NCBI GenBank assembly: GCA_028067895.1
Contig: JAPTUI010000519.1
Span: forward strand, 1-11,522
Direction of reading: 5' to 3'
Source: Pseudomonadota bacterium
GTDB lineage: Bacteria; Pseudomonadota; Gammaproteobacteria; Steroidobacterales; Steroidobacteraceae
DNA: 11,522 nucleotides
Below are positions 8,122 to 11,522 of this stretch, one piece after another; within the stretch, counting starts at the first letter, position 1; each line of letters starts with the position of its first letter. The notes beneath the pieces are model-generated. The model was not told the DNA's origin. It was given only the letters and a program-made list of their open reading frames with translations, and did not search any database. Position numbers and translations under genes: made by a program.

Positions 8122-8601
8122 TCAGGTGAAGCCGCCGAGCTGCGGATCCTCGTACATCCGCACGGCCACTCGAACGCTGCCGGCCTTGAAGGTCGCGGCC
8201 GCGGTCGTGACCTGCACCTGGATGATGTTCGAGCCGGCGTTGCCCCCTGCCATCTGCCCGGTTTCCCCGGAGCCGAGGGCGTAGATGTACCCGGTCGAAC
8301 CCGCGACATCCGAGGTCTTGACCCCTCCGGTCTGCCCCACGGTGGCGCCGGTGATGAAGCGCCCCGGAGTGGTGGAGTCGCCCACCTCGAGCACGACCGT
8401 GGGCGTCGCATTCGAGTCGAGCTGATCCGTGTCGAGGATGACCGACTCCACCGAATAGCCGTTCGGCACCCGGCAGACCTGGTAGATATCCCCGACCGCG
8501 GCAGATGCCACGGCGACGGTCCCGAAGACCGTGAAGTCGGCGCCGCGCCAGTTGCCGCGCACCAGGGCGCTGTTGACCTGAGCTGAAGTGTAAGTTGCCA
8601 T
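8122..8601 (-). CDS. Probable capsid decoration/stabilisation protein
   Basis: This is a 159-residue protein. The ATG at 8601 lies 15 bases after the capsid stop codon, with GGAG about 9 bases upstream. The sequence is beta-rich with many Gly, Thr and Val residues (DFTVFGTVAVASAAVGDIYQ, VCRVPNGYSVESVILDTDQL, TPTVVLEVGDSTTPGRFITG, NIIQVQVTTAAATFKAGSVR, VAVRMYEDPQLGGFT) and has no catalytic motif. A small beta-sandwich protein directly after an N4 gp56-family capsid gene is commonly a head decoration or cement protein bound to the capsid surface. I infer this role from position and composition. It is very likely cotranscribed with the capsid gene and is followed by a terminator-like hairpin, fitting high expression of both. 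Confidence 0.75.
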   Translation of the reverse strand: MATYTSAQVNSALVRGNWRGADFTVFGTVAVASAAVGDIYQVCRVPNGYSVESVILDTDQLDSNATPTVVLEVGDSTTPGRFITGATVGQTGGVKTSDVAGSTGYIYALGSGETGQMAGGNAGSNIIQVQVTTAAATFKAGSVRVAVRMYEDPQLGGFT

Positions 8602-8616
8602 TGAGTTGCGCTCCGG

Positions 8617-9688
8617 TTAGTAGGTGCCCTGGCCGAACTGCGGCGGGAAGGTCGCGGCCGAGCTGTGCGGGGCGGCGTAGGTGGAGACCACCATCGTCCC
8701 GAAGTCCTGCGAGTTGAACACGGCCTTCTTGATCCCGAAGATCGAGCCCGCCGAGATGCCGAGCATGTTCCCGTAGTCGAACATTTCCTCGACCCAGGTG
8801 AAGGTTTCCTTCGAGTCCCCGCGCCCGAACGCGAGCGCTCCGGCCTGAGCGCCTGCCACCACAGCGCGGGCGGTATTGGCGACGTACGCACTGTTGTACA
8901 CGGCGGGCGTCACGCGGTATGCCTTGTGCAGGATGCAGCCGTTGTACTCGCCCAACGCGCCGGTATAGATCGGGTTGTCGGACACCTCGCCGCCGGTTGC
9001 CGCGGCCTTCTCGATGTCGAGCCACTGGCCGGTGGACACGCTCGTGCGCATGTCCGTCACCTGGAAGGGATGCAGGAACCCGACGTACTTCTCCTCGCCC
9101 TCGACCTTGATCGGCCGGATGAGCGGGCTCGAGTCATACGCAGCTTCCACCGCGTAGTCGATCAGGTTGAGGTTGAACACGTTGGTCGAGGCGAGCGCGC
9201 CCTCGTTCGCCACCCCGCTCGGCAGGATGACACGGGTGGGCGCAAGCGGGCTGTTATTGCCCGTGTACGCCGTATTCGTCTGCATCGTGTTGCCGCACAA
9301 GTGGTTGAAGAATGCGGTATCCATCCGGTTTGCCCACCAGTCCTGGAGCCCGAGGCGGCCCTCCTCACGGAGCTCGAACGGCACGCGCTGCTGGGTCATC
9401 CGGCCGCCCACGTTCACCGCATGGCGCAGCTGGTCGATCAGGATCTTGTCGGCATAGGTGGTGAGCGCCTCTTCCTGGCCTTCCAGGACGCCGTCGCCTT
9501 GCACGCCGGCCCCGACGAGCTGCATGCGCAAACCGTAGTTGACGGTATCGCCCGCCGACTTCTCCGCGTCGTCGAGCTGCTGGATGACGTTGTTGCCGTC
9601 ATCGGAGATGAAGTTGCGGAACCAGGTCTGCTGGATGGCCTCGACGAAGAGTTTCTTCGCCCAGAGCTTCACAGCCAAAGGGTCATTG
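8617..9688 (-). CDS. Major capsid protein, N4 gp56 family, exon 2
   Basis: This exon encodes all but the first residues of the capsid protein. Joined to exon 1 (10425-10406) it gives 1092 bases, 363 residues plus TAA. The family is recognised from LAVKLWAKKLFVEA near the N-terminus, then NYGLRMQLVGAG, DGVLEGQEEALTTYADKILI, DQLRHAVNVGGRMTQQRVPF, LREEGRLGLQDWWANRMDTA and a C-terminal part with FDYGNMLGISAGSIFGIKKA. The subunit forms the icosahedral shell. The splice boundary CAAGG|CAATGACC is inferred from the intron fold and from restoring FGVNDPLAVKLW. Translating upstream of it in this frame gives about 18 residues starting at a GTG (9741) that do not resemble the family and lie in intron helices; a TAG three codons after an in-frame ATG blocks further extension. 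An alternative junction ending the intron at 9696 would give MQTNYQGNDPL. Confidence 0.93.
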
Positions 9689-10405
9689 CCTTGATCTTCA
9701 AACAGGCTCGCTAGACCTGCCCCGCCTTTCGGCTGCTGCACGTTCCCGTGCAGAGGAGACTATGTCATCGTCCGGTATGGGACGCCGCGCGCTTCCGGCC
9801 GCTTGGCCGTACGGGGTTTCCCCCTAGTCGTTACACCTTCCCCTTTCGGGGCTTGGCTCGGCGTTGCCGGTTCTCGGGTTTCGCCGAATTCACGCGGTTT
9901 GCAAGGTGATACTTTTATGTGGGCACACGCCGCCGTTGAGCGCTTTCCCGTGGTTGCAGTTCATGCATAACACCTGAAAGCCAGTCGGGTAATTGTGATC
10001 GCGAAGCCATTTGAAAATACCAGCGCCGCGATTGCCAATCTCTTTTCGGTGAACACTGCCGTTGTTATGGACGTGATCGAGCGTCAGAAACTTCGGCTCC
10101 GACTCTCCACAGCAAGCACACCGATACCCGCCGTAATGCATGATCGCTTTATGTCGAAGTACGCGCCAGTATTCTCGTCCTCGCGCGCGCTGCTTAGCTC
10201 GCCATGCGTCATCTTCTTTGAGGATCGCCAGCTTCGCCTGATACTGCTGCGAGCTGCGATATTTTACCTGAGCGCCGCGCATATAGGCCCTATGGCAAGA
10301 TGCGCAGATTTTCCATCCTTTGGAATGCTCAAATGGTTTTCCGCACTGGCGACACTGAGCAATCATGCAGTGTCTTTTACCGTATCACCTTGGGGCTGTC
10401 AATTA
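9689..10405 (-). ncRNA. Group I self-splicing intron in the major capsid gene, 717 bases
   Basis: On the minus strand these helices can be drawn: P1 10412-10406 with 10396-10390 (UUGGGGU with GCCCCAA, U-G pair at the splice site); P2 10389-10382 with 9912-9905 (GGTGATAC with GTATCACC); P3 9897-9891 with 9791-9785; P4 CGGCG 9886-9882 with CGCCG 9863-9859; P5 CC 9878-9877 with GG 9868-9867; P6 9857-9855 with 9837-9835; P6a CCCC-GAAA-GGGG 9851-9840; P7 GACTA 9829-9825 with TAGTC 9762-9758; P7.1 9823-9813; P7.2 CGGCC-AAGC-GGCCG 9809-9796; P8 9784-9769; P9.0 9755-9754 with 9691-9690; P9 CTGCACG-GGAA-CGTGCAG 9753-9736; terminal G 9689. The core strings AATTCGGCGAAACC, GGCAACGCCGAGCCAAG and GAAGGTGTAACGACTA closely match well-known bacterial group I introns such as that of Azoarcus tRNA-Ile (recalled, not searched). 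The P7.1/P7.2 hairpins suggest subgroup IA. An HNH ORF fills the P2 loop. Confidence 0.92.
9890..10366 (-). CDS. Intron-encoded HNH homing endonuclease
   Basis: This 158-residue protein probably cuts intronless copies of the capsid gene so that repair copies the intron in. The N-terminus has a zinc-ribbon-like pair CRQC (C5, C8) and CASC (C21, C24). The middle (40-75) is basic and probably helical, likely for DNA contact. The HNH nuclease core runs from CACC (C83, C86) through LTLDHVHNNG (D97, H98, H100, N101) to LCMNCNHGK (C134, C137, N138, H139), so both zinc CxxC pairs and the catalytic His are present. The start is the ATG at 10366; no good ribosome-binding site is seen, so expression may be low. 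The ORF fills the P2 loop of the group I intron, and its last codons form the 3' strand of P2 and the 5' strand of P3, so protein and ribozyme share bases. It is visibly more AT-rich than its neighbours, in keeping with transfer. Confidence 0.93.
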   Translation of the reverse strand: MIAQCRQCGKPFEHSKGWKICASCHRAYMRGAQVKYRSSQQYQAKLAILKEDDAWRAKQRARGREYWRVLRHKAIMHYGGYRCACCGESEPKFLTLDHVHNNGSVHRKEIGNRGAGIFKWLRDHNYPTGFQVLCMNCNHGKALNGGVCPHKSITLQTA

Positions 10406-10425
10406 ACCCCAAAGTTCGTTTGCAT
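10406..10425 (-). CDS. Major capsid protein, exon 1 (20 bases)
   Basis: ATG at 10425 followed by CAA ACG AAC TTT GGG GT encodes MQTNFG plus the first two bases of a Val codon. Ligation to exon 2 (C AAT GAC CCT) gives MQTNFGVNDPLAVKLW, which fits the YGVNxPxAVKLW-type N-terminus that I recall for the N4 gp56 capsid family. GAGG lies about 10 bases upstream of the ATG. The exon end UUGGGGU pairs with the intron guide GCCCCAA. Without splicing, translation stops after eight codons at a TGA in the P1 loop. An alternative 5' site after the U at 10413 keeps frame as well but gives a weaker P1 and a less typical N-terminus. Confidence 0.85.
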
Positions 10426-10442
10426 GGTTGAAAAGCCTCAAA

Positions 10443-10451
10443 GGTTGAAAA
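10443..10451 (-). repeat. TTTCAACCT-type 9-base repeat before the capsid start, copy 1
   Basis: On the minus strand TTTTCAACC occurs twice within about 17 bases just upstream of the capsid ATG (about 10451-10443 and 10434-10426), flanking the GAGG ribosome-binding site. The second copy ends directly before the ATG. It may be chance or a small duplication; no function is claimed. Confidence 0.4.
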
Positions 10452-10480
10452 CGCAGCGACTGCCGAGTGCGCCCGGCTGG

Positions 10481-10611
10481 CGATGCGCCCGATGAGGCGG
10501 CGGCCCTTGCGACCGATGACGCTGGTGGCCCGCGAGACGCCCGTGAAGCCGGCGACGCTGGCACGCTTGACGACGGTGCCCCTCGATGCGCCCGATACGG
10601 CGGCGGCCCTT
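10481..10611. repeat. 28-base imperfect direct repeat, two copies 103 bases apart
   Basis: Positions 10481-10508 and 10584-10611 are identical except for two adjacent bases (CGATGCGCCCGAT, then GA or AC, then GGCGGCGGCCCTT on the plus strand). The 103-base offset is not a multiple of three, so the copies cannot encode the same peptide in one frame. They lie in the capsid leader between the candidate promoter and the capsid ATG. Confidence 0.85.
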
Positions 10612-10623
10612 TGAGACGTGGTG

Positions 10624-10652
10624 AGCCTAGCGCGAGCGCCGAGGCGTGTCAA
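10624..10652 (-). promoter_or_regulatory. Candidate sigma70-type promoter for the capsid gene
   Basis: The minus strand has a perfect -35 TTGACA (10652-10647), a 17-base spacer and a weak -10 TAGGCT (10629-10624). It would give the capsid transcript a leader of about 190 bases. The poor -10 and the short direct repeat next to the -35 suggest a need for an activator, or else that the match is chance in an otherwise GC-rich stretch. Confidence 0.4.
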
Positions 10653-10653
10653 A

Positions 10654-10674
10654 TCAGGTGATTTCTCAGGTGAT
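10654..10674 (-). repeat. Two 9-base direct repeats at 12-base period upstream of the -35
   Basis: ATCACCTGA occurs at 10674-10666 and again at 10662-10654, separated by GAA, with the second copy two bases before the TTGACA hexamer. The first copy contains the stop codon of the upstream gene. The period is close to one helical turn, so both copies would face the same side of the DNA, as for an activator or repressor site. Confidence 0.5.
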
Positions 10675-11522
10675 ATTCTCTTCCACCGGCAGCTCGCCCA
10701 CCAGCGTCGGGGCGAGATTCGCCTGCGTCGTGGGGCAGTTGCAGGTGATGCGGTAGGTCGCACCATTCTGGCCGCCCTTCACCGGCTGGATCACCTGCGT
10801 TTTCGCGGTATTGAATCCCGCCGCGCCGTTCAGCACGTTCGCGGGCGCCGCATCGGTGCCGCGGACGGTGATGACCGTGATTGCGGGAGTGCCCGTGAGC
10901 GTGACGCCGGTCGGCAGGTCCTGCGTGAAATCGAACGTGAGGGGGATGAGTTCGCTCGGCGCCTTGGTCGGGAAGAGATCGGCCATGGAGGTTACTCCGA
11001 AAAAGCGTGGCAGGGCGCGCGCTATCGTAAACGATCGCGTCGGCGTGCGCGCGATGGTGAAGTTGCGCGGCAGGGATCGCTGGATGAGCCAATACGGGTC
11101 GCCCGGAATAACGCCGGCCGTACTCCCGGTGCCGATCGAGGTATCGGCCCCTTCGGTGTCGGCCGCGGACCCATCGATCGCGAGCGTGCCCGTGGCGGCG
11201 CTGGTGTCGGCGCCTTCGGTGGAAGTGCCCGTCCCGCTCAAGGCGATCGTGCCGGTTCCGGCGGAGGTATCCGGCGATTCCGTGCTCGCGCCCGTGCCCG
11301 AGAGCGCTATCGTCCCCGTGCCTGCGCTCGTGTCAGCGCTCTCGGCGCTGGTACCAGTTCCACTCAGCGCGATGGTGCCGGTGCCTGCCGAGGTGTCCGC
11401 GCTCTCAGTACTCGCGCCGGTGCCGATGTCGCCGCTTGACTGGATGATGCTGTAGAACCGCTGGCGCTTGTGGAAGACCTGCCAGGGATTCGCCGAAATG
11501 TCGGCTATTTCGGCGGGGTTCA
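10666..11522 (-). CDS. Virion protein with 21-residue tandem repeats and C-terminal beta-rich domain, partial: N-terminus beyond window
   Basis: The frame is open from the window edge to TGA at 10668-10666 (285 full codons). It begins NPAEIADISANPWQVFHKRQ, a segment I have seen in phage structural proteins, then carries about 4.6 tandem 21-residue repeats (core SADTSAGTGTIALSGTG). A basic segment with repeated FTIAR follows (PRNFTIARTPTRSFTIAR). The last 106 residues, from MADLFPTKAPSELIPLTFDF to LVGELPVEENIT, form a beta-rich domain of the type annotated in some phages as a fiber-tail adaptor. That domain has its own ATG (10986) with GGAG 8 bases upstream, so it may also be made separately, or two genes may have fused in frame. 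It lies directly upstream of the capsid gene, an unusual place for a tail component. Function is inferred. Confidence 0.75.
   Translation of the reverse strand, partial: NPAEIADISANPWQVFHKRQRFYSIIQSSGDIGTGASTESADTSAGTGTIALSGTGTSAESADTSAGTGTIALSGTGASTESPDTSAGTGTIALSGTGTSTEGADTSAATGTLAIDGSAADTEGADTSIGTGSTAGVIPGDPYWLIQRSLPRNFTIARTPTRSFTIARALPRFFGVTSMADLFPTKAPSELIPLTFDFTQDLPTGVTLTGTPAITVITVRGTDAAPANVLNGAAGFNTAKTQVIQPVKGGQNGATYRITCNCPTTQANLAPTLVGELPVEENIT
10984..10998 (-). promoter_or_regulatory. Internal ribosome-binding site and ATG for the C-terminal domain
   Basis: GGAG at 10998-10995 is 8 bases upstream of the ATG at 10986, inside a continuous open frame. Initiation here would give a 106-residue protein (MADLFPTKAPSE to VEENIT). 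In phages with similar small proteins they stand alone, so this may be the true start of a separate gene. Confidence 0.5.
11134..11424 (-). repeat. 63-bp in-frame tandem repeats (about 4.6 units)
   Basis: Units on the minus strand start at about 11385, 11322, 11259 and 11196, with a partial unit upstream to 11424. Each encodes 21 residues of the form GTGTIALSGTGxSxExxDTSA. The three middle units are nearly identical in protein while the DNA differs mainly at third codon positions; the last unit has diverged (ATGTLAIDGSAADTEGADTS). The composition suggests a flexible or beta-repeat stalk. Confidence 0.85.

Larger units (their letters stand above)
10426..10665 (-). other. Capsid gene leader; may hold a small basic ORF or its remnant
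   Basis: These 240 bases separate the upstream structural gene from the capsid ATG. They hold a candidate promoter at the upstream end and a 28-base direct repeat. One minus frame is open from TTG at 10652 to TAA at 10377, and its codons end mostly in G or C as far as about 10465 (product TVVKRASVAGFTGVSR, then KGRRLIGRIASRAHSAVAAF). This could be a real small basic protein or a decayed gene. However, the frame has no ATG, lacks a good ribosome-binding site, and runs past the capsid start into the intron, so I do not call it as a gene. Confidence 0.4.

Noticed and set aside
7330..8586. Long plus-strand reading frame of 418 codons
   Set aside because: It is antisense to the adaptor and decoration genes and shows the same shadow composition (RG, RH, VDRVERDGG).
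9690..9741. N-terminal extension of the capsid protein from GTG 9741
   Set aside because: It reads through intron helices P9 to the 3' splice site, lacks a ribosome-binding site and does not resemble the family N-terminus.
9890..10366. HNH gene as a free-standing endonuclease between genes
   Set aside because: It is flanked by P1/P2 on one side and P3-P9 on the other, and its removal with the flanks restores the capsid frame, so it is intron-encoded.
9696..10412. Alternative intron limits giving MQTNYQGNDPLAVKLW
   Set aside because: Frame is kept and the site ends in U, but P1 has only three exon pairs, P9.0 does not form next to G9696, and the product departs from the usual FGVN/YGVN N-terminus. 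It remains the second choice.
10481..10611. CRISPR array or diversity-generating template/variable repeat pair
   Set aside because: There are only two copies with a 75-base spacer, no cas or reverse transcriptase gene, and the differences are two adjacent bases, not adenine-specific.
10377..10766. A 129-residue minus-strand protein starting at 10766
   Set aside because: Its first third overlaps the upstream structural gene in another frame and it ends inside the intron. Only the middle has coding-like bias, so it is noted as a possible remnant.
1..11522. tRNA genes, insertion sequences, attachment sites
   Set aside because: No cloverleaf, transposase motif or tRNA-end repeat was seen on either strand.

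Overview
The window reads as one contiguous structural (virion) module of a GC-rich tailed bacteriophage or prophage, most likely short-tailed (podovirus-like). Every gene I can support lies on the minus strand, so the biological reading direction is from position 11522 down to 1. The host is probably a high-GC bacterium, judging only from base and codon use. No integrase, replication, lysis or terminase gene is present, so lifestyle and host cannot be decided.

Layout in reading direction. (1) 11522-10666: a virion protein, open at the window edge, carrying 21-residue tandem repeats and continuing without a stop into a small beta-rich domain that has its own ribosome-binding site and ATG. (2) 10665-10426: a 240-base leader with a candidate sigma70-type promoter, a 12-base-period direct repeat just upstream of its -35, and a 28-base imperfect direct repeat. 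(3) 10425-8617: the major capsid gene (N4 gp56 family), split after 20 bases by a 717-base group I self-splicing intron (10405-9689) that carries an HNH endonuclease ORF in its P2 loop. (4) 8601-8122: a probable capsid decoration protein, followed by a hairpin terminator. (5) 8058-3829: adaptor, tail nozzle/hub-like protein, GNAT-like protein and an Ala/Gly-rich protein, chained by overlapping stop/start codons. (6) 3832-1: three Ala/Gly-rich proteins (the last cut by the window edge) that look like internal or DNA-ejection proteins.

The standout is the capsid-gene intron. P1 with a U-G pair at the 5' splice site, P2, P3, P4, P5, P6/P6a, P7, P7.1, P7.2, P8, P9.0, P9 and a terminal G can all be drawn from the sequence. 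Removing the intron joins an otherwise meaningless 8-codon ORF to the capsid frame and restores the family's usual N-terminus (MQTNFGVN + DPLAVKLW). Ordinary gene calling would miss exon 1 and start the capsid gene at a GTG that lies inside intron helix P9.

The genes fit one task: build the head (capsid, decoration), close it (adaptor), attach the short tail (nozzle/hub-like protein), and load proteins that leave with the DNA. The intron and its endonuclease are a mobile passenger in the most highly expressed gene of the set. Family names are from recognised sequence patterns without a database search.
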